Positions 44,373-55,573 are shown, counted from the first letter of the stretch. The stretch is 64,000 nucleotides of DNA from Bactericera cockerelli (GCA_024516035.1 CM044963.1:31982425-32046424), one strand, 5' to 3'. Notes: a model not told the origin generated them from the letters alone. Made by a program: numbers and translations.

Positions 44373-45104
44373 TGCTTGAAAAACAAAGTTATTCTGGCCC
44401 TGCTTTCCAATCAATTTTTATTGTCCAGGTTCCGACGCAAGGATAAAAGAGGGCGGGTCCCTCAAATTGATGCTCACTATGCTTAGACACTAATTTAATT
44501 TATGTCGCTGATAACGAAAACATTGTTATCAGCGTTATCTCCGTGATTAGAGATGACCTTGAAAAGACGAATCAATTTCACGTCCTTTATTTAGCTAGGG
44601 ATAAATTTTAATGTTTTTTTTTTCTGTTGATGTAGGCATTAGATTTAATGTACTGGCGTAACATATTTTACATATTTTTAATTGATGTAACGCACATTTG
44701 TGATGTTGTAAACATACAATTTGTATAATAAAGCGATTAGAGACCAATTTTATTGGAATAAAAAAAAATATGAATTTGCAAGTACCCGTATTAGCTAATA
44801 GATTGGCAATGGGTGGGTCCGTAATCACAATAATGTTGTACTTAACTGTCAAGTTGGAAGTCCACTGAGGCAACAGGTTGAAAAAGTATAAAATAATAAG
44901 TTTTTTTTGTGTTATTATATCACAATTTTAGTGGGAAGCGCAGAATTATAGGACTTTTCCGTATAGGACTCAGCGCGCTGACTCACTCAGCCGCGGTGAC
45001 TACGGGAAAAAGTATAGATAAAAAAAAAAAAAATATTTTTTTGTGGTACAACAATCAAGTGTCTCTGCGCAATTTTAGTTTTGAGCAGTAATGGAAAGAT
45101 ACAA
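44373..45104. other. No gene recognised
   Basis: Short AT-rich frames without motifs. 44940-45000 has a degraded tRNA-like head ('gactcactcagccgcggtga'). Confidence 0.35.
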
Positions 45105-46250
45105 AAGGGTTGGGTGGAAGAGATTGCCATTGGCAATAACTTTATCCATGTTGTTTATTTTTACTTTCTTTCTATATAATTATGTATATTACAGTTTATT
45201 TAAAATATAAACGATGCTGCCTAACTTTTGTCAGGTTGCTATAACACAGCATAATCATCAATACTATGATATGGATAGAGATATGGACGGGTATTGTGGC
45301 TCTGTGTGTCCGAATTGTTTCGGCAAAACGGTAAGAGACAGCAAAAAATTGATGTGAGATGAACCGAAGTAAAATTGCCGTAGCATTCCAGGAAAAAGTC
45401 CGATATTCAAAACCGTCCTTGAGTTATGTCCTACTCAAGTATTTCCTTGAGGAAGGGTCCGATTTTAAGGCAGTCTTTGCCCTGGAACTTGAAATCTATC
45501 GCGATGACCTATATTTTTTATTACCAATAAGGTATAGAACATAAATTTTAATTTTAAAATTTTAATTTGTTAAAATATTTTAAGTGTCTAGATTTAAGAA
45601 CTTTGTATACATGTACAGCATATTACATACAAATAAATAAATTACAAATTAGAAAGTATTGTAATCGGTCGCTTTTTTACAAATTGAGCTGATAACATTT
45701 CTGGACGAATTATTTTCTATATTTAATATATATTTTCTATATTTAATATATATTTAAAATTTCAAATTTGTATTTTCATTTTTACCATTATTTGTTTGTA
45801 CATATTATGTCCTGTCATTAAAGAGTTTGATAATAAATGTGAGCAGACGAAATATAAACGAACTAGTCAGCGATTATTATGGACTGTGATCACTTAACCA
45901 GTTTCTGGTCTCAAAGAACTAAGTATTCATGAGAAGCCACTTGATCGGATTAGTACTTTGACAGCTCCTAGGGATTTTTATTGTATATATTCATATATTT
46001 ATTTTATATATTCATGTTTTTGTTTATATATTTTATATATTCATGATCATAATGCCCTAATTCGGAACAGATGCCTGTAATTATCTATAGTAATTAGTAT
46101 AGTATACTAATTAATTTTTTACTAATTGAACTATCTTTAGAAAAAACCACTAATACATCAACATCATTTAGCATCATAAATGAAGTGTAGGTTGGGACAT
46201 CAGGAAAAACGGGTTTTGTTTATAAAGGCAGGCCGCAGGACCGATTGTGT
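45105..46250. other. Retroposon 3' module, Helitron-like core and AT-rich DNA
   Basis: 45107-45165 is the 'gattgccattggcaataac' module. 45290-45345 ('ccgaattgtttcggcaaaac') resembles the interior of the Helitron-like element at 59939. 45790-45835 ends 'cattaaagagtttgataata', a typical module tail. No gene is seen. Confidence 0.4.
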
Positions 46251-46251
46251 T

Positions 46252-46455
46252 AGCCAGCGTGGATGGCACGTTGAATACACCCTTTCTCATTCCGTCACTG
46301 AAGTTAAGCAACGTCCAGGGAGGCTAGGACATGGATGGGTGACCATTCAAATTCGAAATCTCGTTATGCTGCTATACCCGGTTCAACTTGGAATTGCTGA
46401 GGTTATTTTGAGTATGTTGGTTTGTGAAATTTCAGCGAATGGAGGGTAAAACCTC
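46252..46455 (+). repeat. S5 SINE, 3'-truncated
   Basis: 5S-like part with 'gttgaatacacc', 'gaagttaagcaacgtccagg' and 'catggatgggtgacc'. The body ends at 'ggagggtaaaacctc', where a T2 SINE begins. Confidence 0.75.
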
Positions 46456-46650
46456 TGGACTGGTAGTCAAGTGGTTAACGCGCTAGTCTGGTAATTCAGG
46501 TAGTGTAGGGAGGATCCGTTGGTTCGAATCCCACCCAGTGCACGAATTTTTCCTCATTAATTTGAGTTTGTGACCACAAAATAATAAGACTCTGAGGGTC
46601 AGGTGGTAGAAACCTTCCACTAAAGACTAAAAAAGAGTATTATTATTATT
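46456..46650 (+). repeat. SINE T2
   Basis: 'actggtagtcaagtggttaa', B box GGTTCGAATCCC, body to the tail 'gagtattattattatt'; part of the 3' region is missing. Confidence 0.8.
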
Positions 46651-46651
46651 A

Positions 46652-46755
46652 TTAAGGCCAACGATCCTAATCCCAGACCTGTTAATGCCAACAATCTTAA
46701 TCTCAGTCCTGTTAAGGCCAATGATCTTAATGCAAAACCTGTTGAGATCAACAAT
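46652..46755 (+). repeat. About 33-bp tandem repeat, 3 copies
   Basis: 'aaggccaacgatcctaatcc' + 'cagacctgtt' recurs with changes, directly after the SINE T2 tail. Confidence 0.7.
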
Positions 46756-47449
46756 TGCCATAGGAATAACACCGTCCTTTTGTTTTGACATTATGTGTGT
46801 ATATGTATATTTATCTATTTTTTTCCTTGAAAGTTTTAATATTATTATGTGGTCACAATTCACAAACTCTAATGAACGAGGAAAAATTCATGCACTGGGT
46901 GGGATTCGAACTAACGGATCCCTACACTACCTGAAATTACAAGACTAACGTGTTAACCATTTGACTGCCAGTGCATTTCTACTCGTGTGGCTATCATCTT
47001 ATGTACCCACTCAGAATAATCAAGAACGACAAAAAAGTGTTAGTTCTGTTATCCTGATCCTATTACTTCCGAGAAATTTCTAATATTAGAAATCGGAAGT
47101 ATTGTGTTCGCTTTTGTAAAAAAAAAAAATATTTTTTTGCTCGGATTTCAATTTTTTTCATATTTCTGGACGTTTCATAACCTCCTGAGCAACTTTGTTT
47201 TTGTGTCGGTCCGTCGCGTCAGTTTGTTAAAAATATTCCTTGTAACATGGAAATCTTGAAAACTACTCAACGGATTTTGATGAAATTTTTTTCTAAACTA
47301 ATCAAATTCGTACTAGCGGTTCTGGGTGAAAGAGACCATGCGCCTGACCACTAAACTTTTACTTAAACCCTTATAATATAACGATGAAATTTTGTATATA
47401 TATGCATATCACGGTGAAAAACCAACTGCGAAATTTAACATAGTATTGT

Positions 47450-48115
47450 GATTAATTAAACATACGGGGGACCCTTGCAAAGTTAGCATACGCGATATTT
47501 TCGACTTTAGCATAAAGTGGTTAGCATAATTTATGCTAACGAAATTTGTCAAAAGTCGTGACGTCATAGTTGTGACGTCATTACTTTTATGCCAACGGAT
47601 GTATAAAGTTATGCTATTGTTCAATTCAATTCAATTCATTGATAGCATAATAACATGTTTAACTTGCATAGTCTATGCTCTGAATTTCATTTGTTTAACA
47701 TAACATTATACGTATCTTAGCATAAAGTAATTCGCCTATCATAAAGATTATGCATACTTGCTGTGTCATTTTCATACCAGTATACGAAGTAAGCATAGTG
47801 TTATGCTAACTGTTATGCGAAGTAGGCATACTGTTAAAAACCGCATGCTAACGTTGGCATAGTGTTATGCTAACTGTTATGCGAAGTAGGCATACTGTTA
47901 AAAACCGCATGCTAACGTTGGCATAGTGTTATGCTAACTATTATGCAAAGTAGGCATAACAATATGCTAACGTTGGCATAGTCACTATGCCAACGTTCGC
48001 ATATTCAATATGCGAACGTTCTCATAGCAGTATGCAAAAGTATGCATACAGCTATACGTATGATACGTATAGCTGTATGCATACTTTTGCATACAGCTAT
48101 ACATATACCTATGTA
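47450..48115. repeat. Left subterminal region dense in TATGC/GCATA words
   Basis: Words such as 'ttagcata', 'tatgctaac' and 'gcatac' appear every 10-20 bp on both strands. A 64-bp unit starting 'gcatagtgttatgctaactg' is repeated 2.5 times (about 47795-47950). 48030-48100 is a nearly perfect 60-bp palindrome centred on 'tacgtatgatacgta'. Two TGACGTCA octamers are at 47569 and 47585. Confidence 0.85.
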
Positions 48116-48299
48116 TTTGAATTTACAGAAATTTGCAGGATAGCCTCCGACTAAGTGCATAAATATTTTGCACTCGGACGGAAGTCATCTACATGCATAT
48201 TCCTAGTCATACAAAGTCATAGGATTTATGTATTGCCCTGTGTGGAAAATGAAGAAGAATTCAATTCAAGTAAATATAATGTACAACACATTACACTCT

Positions 48300-48420
48300 T
48301 TATTTACAGAAATTACACATCAACAATTTTTAAGTTTACAGAAATTACACATTAACAATTTTTAAATTTACAGAAATTACACATCAACAACTTTTTATTT
48401 GCAGATATTACACTATATAA
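48300..48420 (+). repeat. About 33-bp tandem repeat, 3-4 copies
   Basis: 'tttacagaaattacacatca' + 'acaatttttaag' units, the last one diverged. Confidence 0.8.
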
Positions 48421-49242
48421 ACATTTAAGAAAAAATACAACTTATATGTTACATTATCGGGGAGCGGTAAAATGGGAATTGTCAAATGGTAATTACCATT
48501 TCTATCACGTACAGGACATGAGTCCTGCTTACAATAATTATGAAAAAATAGTTTGGAACAATTTTTGACAGTCCTCGCAAATGAGCATAGTAAACAAATA
48601 TATGTATGATTTTATTTGTGGTGAAGCACAAAGCCTCTTCACAACTTTTGTGTGTAGCGCAGCATTACTAAGAGCCTCCTTTACTTTTCGAATTATTCTA
48701 TTACATTCATTTCTTTTTACTCTGGTAATGCCGCCACTGGTCGTTACTCATACAAGTAACTACTCATTTTTCCTCACGAAGTATGAGTGGACCCCGAACA
48801 TCCAAGTACAGAGCAGAAAAATTCCTGCCCCGCTGGGAATCGAACCCAGGTCACCATGCGTGCAATGCCTAGCGCGCTAACTCACTCTGCCACGGTGACT
48901 ATTAGTAAACAAATATATAATAGTAAGCAAATTGAAATAGAATAAAACAACAAAAAATACGATAAAGGAGCTCAAAATTTGTACCTACAAGTAAACTAAA
49001 CTAAAAAAAGTATATAAAAAAATTCTCTGTATAGGGGGCTGACACATGTAGGGGAAGGTGGGGCAAAATGGAAAAGACAAAAAGAAAATGTTTTCAAATA
49101 TTGGAGGAAGAGAGCAGAAAATAGAGCAAGTTTAACAGCTCAAAAAGAGGATTGTAAAACCGAGACTTTGATGGTCGGAAATTTAATTAAACGTAACCTC
49201 CTTTAGTCCCCGACATTCCCCTACTTTGAGCAGACAAATTAC
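48421..49242. other. Region 3' of the cargo gene
   Basis: 48785-48900 is an antisense tRNA-derived SINE ('gggaatcgaacccaggtcac'). The rest shows no coding signal I can support. A possible polyadenylation region for the minus-strand gene lies here. Confidence 0.4.
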
Positions 49243-49837
49243 CTACCTAGATGCCCTGGCTGCTCTATTTGCTTTAGGCATTAATGCAAGGTCAGCTAAA
49301 AGTTTAGTAGTCGGTGCATGAATCTTATCATACTTGGTGGATATTTCGTAGAAACCTAGCTGGAGTGTAAGCCACAGATGTTGACTCTCTTCTGGGTAAT
49401 TACAATGTGTTACAAAGAAAATCTTGAAACAAAGATCTACAGCTGCTACAATTGAATTTTGAGGTTGTAAAATGTCATCCACACACAATAAACATTGGTT
49501 GGATTTTTAAAATCACCTACATACATTTTAGGTCTGTACATTTTAGTCAATTTTTCGATCCGACTCACCCTGCAGGTTTCAATGTTAGAAGGACTGGACA
49601 CATGCATTATGAATCCCTCGCAAACTTCAGTCCTTGATGGTTTCCAAGAGTGACACTTCACCTTTTTTGTGGCGGGAACTGATGTGAGGTAGGGCAGCAA
49701 TAGCAGACACTGCGCAGTCCGAGGCCCTCTCCTTCACGGCTTTTGCTAGGGTGATGATCTTGTCCCTGTGATGGAGAAGACCTTCAATCAAACACGTTGT
49801 TCTTCCAGGATGCAATATGTCAAAGTCCATGTTTATC
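49243..49837 (-). CDS. Cargo gene exon C (terminal), unknown function
   Basis: Follows an acceptor (CTGTTCTAG|ATAAAC, minus strand) in phase 0, matching the preceding donor. It reads MDFDILHPGRTTCLIEGLLH ..., then CHSWKPSRTEVCEGFIMHVS, KMYRPKMYVGDF and VAAVDLCFKIFFVTHCNYPE ... STKYDKIHAP. The frame shifts twice by one base, at an A run near 49668 and in a GTGTGTG run near 49480. Such places are prone to both mutation and sequencing error. I have the impression of similarity to uncharacterised insect proteins but can name no domain. The stop is at 49243. Confidence 0.6.
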
Positions 49838-49879
49838 TAGAACAGAGAAGAACACACGAGATAAATAATCAACTATCAT

Positions 49880-50035
49880 TGATAGTCAAGAGAAAGAAAA
49901 AGAGATAAAGAATGAGAAAAGGAAGTGAGATCGAAATAAATAAAAAATGAATAGAAAATGAAAAATAAACGAAAGAAAAGAAGAGAGAGAGAGAGAGAGA
50001 AATAGAATTGAAAGTAAAATAAAGTGAGAAAAATA
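49880..50035 (+). repeat. Polypurine tract in intron
   Basis: Over 140 bases almost purely A/G on the plus strand with a (GA)n core at 49983-50000. On the gene's strand it is a long pyrimidine tract ahead of exon C. Confidence 0.75.
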
Positions 50036-50210
50036 GTACTATACCACATAACAAGAAAATCACCGATTTTCTTAGTGTGGGTTGTTTAGGGCATGTTACT
50101 CGTATGTCAGTAAATAATAATTATCTATTCAGTATTCAAGTTAATATTAAGGACTTATTGTAAAAATGTAATTTCATATAATATCAAAAATCAAAAAAGA
50201 AATAACTTAC

Positions 50211-50413
50211 CAACACAGGTCCTCTTTCAGGATCCCGCAGAATACGATATGTGTTGAAGTACTGGATGATTGATTGAAATTTTTCATTGCCCGCCTGCAA
50301 ACATTGGAGTCTGTCCCTTGATGTATCCTCCCAACGGAGTTTGATAGTCTCGAAGGAATCACTTGGAGTAGCAGTCTCCAACCATTGCAGATAGTTTTGA
50401 ACTACGGTGTTTT
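50211..50413 (-). CDS. Cargo gene exon B (internal), unknown function
   Basis: Bounded by acceptor TTGTTTTCAG|AAAACACC and donor TTG|GTAAGTTA (minus strand). 203 nt: two bases complete the split codon from exon A, then 67 whole codons. It encodes NTVVQNYLQWLETATPSDSF, then KLRWEDTSRDRL and FQSIIQYFNTYRILRDPERG. All phases agree across exons A, B and C, strong evidence for a spliced gene. No catalytic motif is seen. Confidence 0.7.
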
Positions 50414-50499
50414 CTGAAAACAAAACAACACATGTTATAAAAAAAGTCACGTAGCCCCACATCTGAGCTACAAAATTATTTTATTTATACCTTTTTTTT

Positions 50500-50640
50500 A
50501 AGATATTTGTACTAATCACTATTTTGATCACAACTACCCAAACTCGCTTTACCAAATATATGCTTAACCTGGTACTCGAACCACCGACCTCCAGGTTACA
50601 AGTCCGTCGCCTTATTGATCAGGCTACTGAGGTCTGTCAT
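50500..50640 (-). repeat. SINE T4 in the intron between exons A and B
   Basis: 'ctcgaaccaccgacctccag' and 'cttattgatcaggctactga' are the antisense T4 head. Confidence 0.7.
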
Positions 50641-50674
50641 AAGTTATCTATTTGTAGTTTAAGTATATACATAC

Positions 50675-50987
50675 CTACGATATTGAATGTGTCTGTTGCA
50701 ATGCTTTTGTTCAACTCCGAGTCCTCCTGCTCTTGGTTTTCCCGGTTCTGACTTGGCCTTCGCTTCTTGAACTCGATGACACCTTCCTTCTTTCCTTTAT
50801 TTCTGAGAGTTCGCCAGATTTCATACAGCAAGCCGGACGTGGAGCTTCGGTAAGACTTATCTTTCTTTGAAGAAAATGCTTCAGGCAGATCATTGTCGCT
50901 GTCATTGGAACGGTACAATTTGAACCAGATCGTGGAGGTTTCTTGTTCAAAAGGAAACTGTTCTATGATTAGGTCCCGTATTCTCAT
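50675..50987 (-). CDS. Cargo gene exon A, unknown function
   Basis: Opens with ATG at 50987 (MRIRDLIIEQFPFEQETSTI) after a possible acceptor (ATATTTAG|ACTTC). An earlier exon could therefore exist; if not, this is the N-terminus. It continues with GLLYEIWRTLRNKGKKEGVI and a charged stretch (KKRRPSQNRENQEQEDSELN), ending in a phase-1 split codon at the donor CGTAG|GTATGT. Codon use is not skewed and the frame is intact. The position inside the CMC-like element suggests an accessory or captured gene rather than the transposase. Confidence 0.65.
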
Positions 50988-51269
50988 GAAGTCTAAATAT
51001 TTTAGGTAACTAAGATACTTTGTGAATAATAAGAAACTGGGTACATTTTTTTAGAATAGGTAGGTAAAATTTAAATTAATGTGTAATTTCTGTAAACTCA
51101 AGCAAGGTTTTAATTTTATCATTAGGCTATTTCATTTTACACTTTTTAGTAGACTGTCCCTCTCTTTCACCTAGATCATCTCCCAAAAATTCGCTCACTG
51201 ACATTACGAACGTATTTAATACAACCTTGCCTTGTCACACTTAAAAAGAAATGATCGAACCGAACACAA

Positions 51270-52130
51270 CTATCTTTATTGGAAACATAAAACCTTAGCA
51301 TGAAACCATACAAACCGCCCTATTTCTATGCTAAAAATTATGCAGACTTTACATAAGTCTATACAAAGAATGTCAATCATGTTAAATTAGCATGAATCTA
51401 TAGCTCTTATTTTTATGTTTGTATAGTTTTATACGAACAGCCCTCATTGGCATGAAATGCGTGCGTAAAGTAGCATACAATTACTTTATATGCGAAACAC
51501 GTATGGTTTATGCTTGTAGTTTAGCATAGCATTTATGCTAAGACTGTGAGATATACGAATTTGGCTTGAAGTTATGTCTTCAATTTTCCTGTATGTATAA
51601 CTCTATGCAAACATTTTGGGTTGGCATAAAAAGTATGCGGAAATAAGTATAAAGTGCCTTTTTGTACGAAAAATGCATGGTTTATGCGACCGAGATTATG
51701 TTAAGCACGAGCGATGTACCAATTTGGCTTGAAGTTATGTCTTCAAATTTCCTGTATGTATAACTTTATGCAAATATTTTGCGTTGACATAAAAAAGTAT
51801 GCGGAAATAAGTATAAAGTGCCTTTTTGTACGAAAAATGCATGGTTTATGCGACCGAGATTATGTTAAGCACGAGCGATGTACCAATTTGGCTTGAAGTT
51901 ATGTCTTCAAATTTCCTGTATGTATAACTTTATGCAAATATTTTGCGTTGACATAAAAAGTATGCGGAAATAAGTATAAAGTGCCTTTTTGTACGAAAAA
52001 TGCATGGTTCATGCGACCGAGATTATGTTAAGCACGAGCGATGTACCAATTTAGCATTAAATTATGTGTTCAAATATTTCATTTGTATAACGTTATGTGT
52101 GTGCATCGATACTGTTATGTTCAGGATCGT
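51270..52130 (+). repeat. GCATA-rich region with 163-bp tandem repeats
   Basis: 51270-51557 is rich in 'gcataa/tatgc' words. From 51558 a unit beginning 'aatttggcttgaagttatg' repeats at 51721, 51885 and, truncated, 52048, a period of 163-164 bp. The words match those of both subterminal regions. Confidence 0.85.
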
Positions 52131-52605
52131 ATACACACACACACACACACATACATACACACACACAGTACACACACATACAGACACACACACAGTACAC
52201 ACAAACACACACCACACATACATACAGACACAGTACACACAAACAAAGACACACACACACAGTACACACATACACATACATACACACACACACAGTACAC
52301 ACACACATACATACACACACTCACAGTACACACACACACACACAGTACACACACACACACACATACATACACACACTCAAAGTACACATACACACATACA
52401 TACACAATTACACACACACATACATACATACACACACTCACAGTACACATACACACAGTACACACATACACATAGATACACACACTCACAGTACACACAC
52501 ACATACATACACACACACAGTACACACAAACAAACACACACACACAGTACACACACACAGTACACACAAAACACACACACACACACATACATACACAGTA
52601 CAAAT
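52131..52605 (+). repeat. Long compound CA microsatellite
   Basis: About 475 bp of (CA)n interrupted by 'tacata' and 'cagta'. Long open frames of threonine/histidine or valine/cysteine run through it on both strands and are artefacts. Confidence 0.97.
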
Positions 52606-53259
52606 GAAAAATATTTGGGCAAAAAAGTGGTTTTTTGTGAAATTGGTATGAAAAGTTAAAAGTTTAACAATTGTCTTTAGTAATTCAGGTAATTGTGATA
52701 ACAATTTACTCTCGAACATTTTGCTCTCAGATCATTCATTTTTGCTGCACACTCCCGTAAGTTCAGTTGATCATTTTTCCCCATCTCAGGTGGCCACTAA
52801 TAATTTGTAGGTATATAGGTGCTCATATAGGTGCTCACTACAGCATTGTAGGATATTTTCCAGTAAATCCAAATCTAATTATAATCCATCTTTTCTGTAA
52901 TTGCTAAGGACAGGTCGCTATGGACAATACCTCCATAGATAGATTGTCGTTACGAAGCTGAATGGGTCCCGAAAACATCCAAACCCATGTTGACAAATTA
53001 TTGCCTCCGCCGGGATTCGAGCCCGGGTCTAACGAGTGCAAAGACCACTGAGCCATGTGCTGTGGGAGCTGGTCCCGTCGTATATTAAGATCAGGTATAT
53101 GAATTGTACACACAATACTTACTCCACACAGGTGTTCCGAAGTTCAGTTCAAATGTTCCAAATGTCATTAAAAAAGTAACTTAAACAGTAACCAAACCAT
53201 CACGGTTGCAAATTATTGCCCCCGTCAGGGTTCGAACCCGGGTACTCATTCATGCGGGA
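52606..53259. other. Low-copy DNA with two antisense tRNA-like heads
   Basis: 53010-53062 ('gggattcgagcccgggtcta') and 53215-53250 ('agggttcgaacccgggtact') carry antisense B boxes, probably SINE fragments. No gene is seen. Confidence 0.45.
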
Positions 53260-53640
53260 ACTGGGCTAGTTTAGCATATAATTTATGCTAAAGTTTATGC
53301 TAAAGTATTTATGCTACCCTAAGAAAACAGTTATTTTATGTTAAGATTTTGTTAGCATGAAATTATACGAACTTCACTATACATGTTCCGCATAAAAAGC
53401 TTCTCTTAGCATACATGTGGCACTGTTAGCATACATGAGATGACGTCATTAAAACCTGTTGTATAAAATTAAGCTAATTTTAGTATATAAAACTTTTATG
53501 CTAAAGCCATTTTTATACGAACGGCTCTTTTTGTGTAAATTATGCTAAAATTATGTATAAACGCGAAAAAATTGATTTTTTTTAGCATAAAATATGCTAA
53601 ATTACTATAGTTTTTATGCGAATGGTTTTTATACAAACTT
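53260..53640. repeat. Right subterminal region dense in TATGC/GCATA words
   Basis: 'tttagcatataatttatgct', 'ttagcatacatg' and 'tatgctaaatta' on both strands, plus a TGACGTCA octamer at about 53442, as in the left subterminal region. It ends about 25 bp before the element terminus. Confidence 0.8.
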
Positions 53641-53985
53641 TTTAAAAAATCCTTTTTCAGCGTGTATTATTGTTTTACATAGGCTATTTATTTTTATTTT
53701 TTAATTTATTATAATTTAACTCTGATACGAGTATTTAAGAAAATCCGAAAATTTTGGACACACAAGTCAAAAAATCAGGTCCACGACTTGCCGATACAGA
53801 ATTTTTAGGATTCTACCATGTAATTCAAATTTGAAGGAAATCGGTGCAGCGGTTTTGGAGATACAAGACAGTGATTTAGTATAAAATCTCAAAATTGCCA
53901 TGTGTATACAATGTTAAACAATCACGAGGAAGTATTGTGTCCAGAATTGGCAGTATTTTTTTTTTTTTTTAATAATAAATTTATA

Positions 53986-54140
53986 TTAGGTATACAAACA
54001 CACTTTGCATCCAGAGTACACAGACGGGAAATAGTGCATACGAAACGTCAAAGACTCAAACTGGTTGGATTAAAATAAATAAAAAAACATTATTAATTGA
54101 TACTCTTTTATTTCCATATGAATCAATAGGCAGCGATGGA
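53986..54140. other. Spacer between arm and LTR element
   Basis: AT-rich DNA; nothing recognised. Confidence 0.4.
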
Positions 54141-54333
54141 TGTCATATATTATTGGCAACACTGGTGTCCTCAAAACATAGACGTAGTACAGCTCTCATG
54201 GCGAGCCTTTGTAATATAATTTTTAGTCACTGTTAATGTTCTATAAATGTGTGTTTCTGTACCTGAGCTTTTATTAAATAAAGATTCAATGTGTTAAATG
54301 TATCCGCAACTAAAGACTATTTATTAATACGAC
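54141..54333 (+). repeat. 5' LTR
   Basis: Starts TG and ends CA. Contains 'ttattaaataaagattcaat', a likely polyadenylation signal. The last 85 bp are identical or nearly so to 56924-57008. Confidence 0.75.
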
Positions 54334-54494
54334 ATGGCGACGAAGATGGGATAGATAATCAGTGATAAAGAATCGGTAGCGCGATGCGAGAAAGTGTAAA
54401 ACTGATGTGAGTGCTGTAATACTGTGAACCAATCGAAGCTGTAAGTTATTTTGCCAAAGCATTAAAATCAAACCTAAGCATTCAAACATTAAAT

Positions 54495-55140
54495 ATGTCA
54501 GGAAGCCAGGTACCGAAGTTCACAGGTGAAAGATTCACAAGTAAAGAAATAAATGACTACTACAGACGTTTAAGCACTACATCACTGCCCATGAATTGGA
54601 CGAAAAATCAGAATCTACTAAAGTGGCTCACTTGCGACTTGCCCTGGATGATAGGCTAAATGACCTTATTGACAGTTTCAACATACAAAATATAACAGTG
54701 GCAAAGCTTTTTGAGAAACTAACAATTGAATTGGCACCAAAATCCAACATCAGTCATGAGAGATATCGGTTCTTTGGGAGATCTCAAATGGAAAGTGAAT
54801 CATTCAATGACTATTACATTGATTTGATGAATATTGCAAACAATAGTGAATTTGGAGACCAGCTAGAATCAAATCTTAAAGCTAAAATTGTGTATGGTAT
54901 TAAATGCCCAGCTCTTCAAGAAAGATTACTGAGAAATCCAGAGTTAAAACTTAAAGAAGTTGTTAGCTACTGCCGTTCTACTGAAGACGCTAAAGCAAAA
55001 TCAGAAGAAATAATCATCAAATATGGTAACGGTCATGAAAACGGAGATGCTGCACTTCAAGCTATTCACAAGAGAAGACAATTCAAAAAACAAAACAACA
55101 GCCCTCAGTCAAACTTTCACTTTCAAATCAACATAAATAT
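54495..55140 (+). pseudogene. gag-like segment (capsid), frame-broken
   Basis: Would form the retrotransposon particle. ATG at 54495 starts MSGSQVPKFTGERFTS. The frame changes near 54560, after which HELDEKSESTKVAHLRLALD, RYRFFGRSQMESESFNDYY and LLRNPELKLKEVVSYCRSTE follow. The 'F..R.Q...ES...Y...L' and 'L...P.L.L......' spacing is typical of Ty3/gypsy gag in invertebrates. Confidence 0.7.
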
Positions 55141-55561
55141 GTGAAACCCCAGTACCACCAGAAACAACACCATGTTTTTGGGAATACAAAGAACTATCAG
55201 AAGAATGCTAATAGTGAAAGGACTTATGATTGCAAAAAGTGTTTGTCAAATCATGGTAAAAGAAATTGTCCAGCCTGGGGAAAACAATGTTTCAAGTGTA
55301 GCGGCTTCAACCACTTTTCCAATGTGTGTGGGAAAAAACCCCAGTTTCATCAAAGGAAGGTCTGTTCACTGGAGCAACAGGATCAAAGTGATTATGGGAA
55401 ACTGTATCGAGGATGCATGTGGCAGCATCATTGATGTGATTTCCAGTCTGAAGGTGACCAACCAGTGGTTTCAGAAATTTAATTTCAATGGTGTGCAGAT
55501 TCAATTTAAATTGGACACAGGAGCGGATGTGAATGTACTGCCCTTGTCAGTTTTACTATAA
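55141..55561 (+). pseudogene. gag zinc knuckles and protease-like segment
   Basis: CKKC...HGKRNCPAWGKQCFKC...NHFSNVCGKK forms a nucleic-acid-binding knuckle pair (about 55225-55335). In another frame the aspartic protease motif FKLDTGADVNVLPLSV follows at 55505-55555 and ends at a stop at 55559. The order knuckle then LDTGA is as expected for gag-pro of gypsy elements. Confidence 0.75.
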
Positions 55562-55573
55562 ATTAACCCCAGA

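Larger units (their letters stand above)
47410..53664. mobile_element. CMC (CACTA/Mirage/Chapaev)-like element, 6.26 kb, with cargo gene
   Basis: The left end reads CACGGTGAAAAACC and the right end on the other strand CACGCTGAAAAAGG. TAT stands directly outside both ends. The other arm of the inverted repeat (about 60780-60850) shows the uninterrupted site, equivalent to 'gcaTATTATTG' with a single TAT, so the boundaries and 3-bp duplication are directly supported. CAC ends, a 3-bp target duplication and motif-dense subterminal regions fit the CMC superfamily. No DDE transposase was recognised. The element contains a three-exon gene (49243-50987), an antisense tRNA SINE at 48785-48900 and another at 50500-50640, tandem repeats and a CA microsatellite. 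Confidence 0.75.
46840..53985 (+). repeat. Left arm of inverted repeat pair 2, split by a 6.26-kb element
   Basis: 46840-47409 plus 53665-53985 are the reverse complement of 60475-61640. The arm starts with an antisense SINE T2 (46840-46978), then 'agaataatcaagaac', the palindrome TTTCTAATATTAGAAA, and text ending at 'atatatgcatat', where the insertion begins. Confidence 0.8.

Noticed and set aside
52062..52720. Several long frames rich in T/H, V/C or similar
   Set aside because: They are translations of the CA microsatellite.
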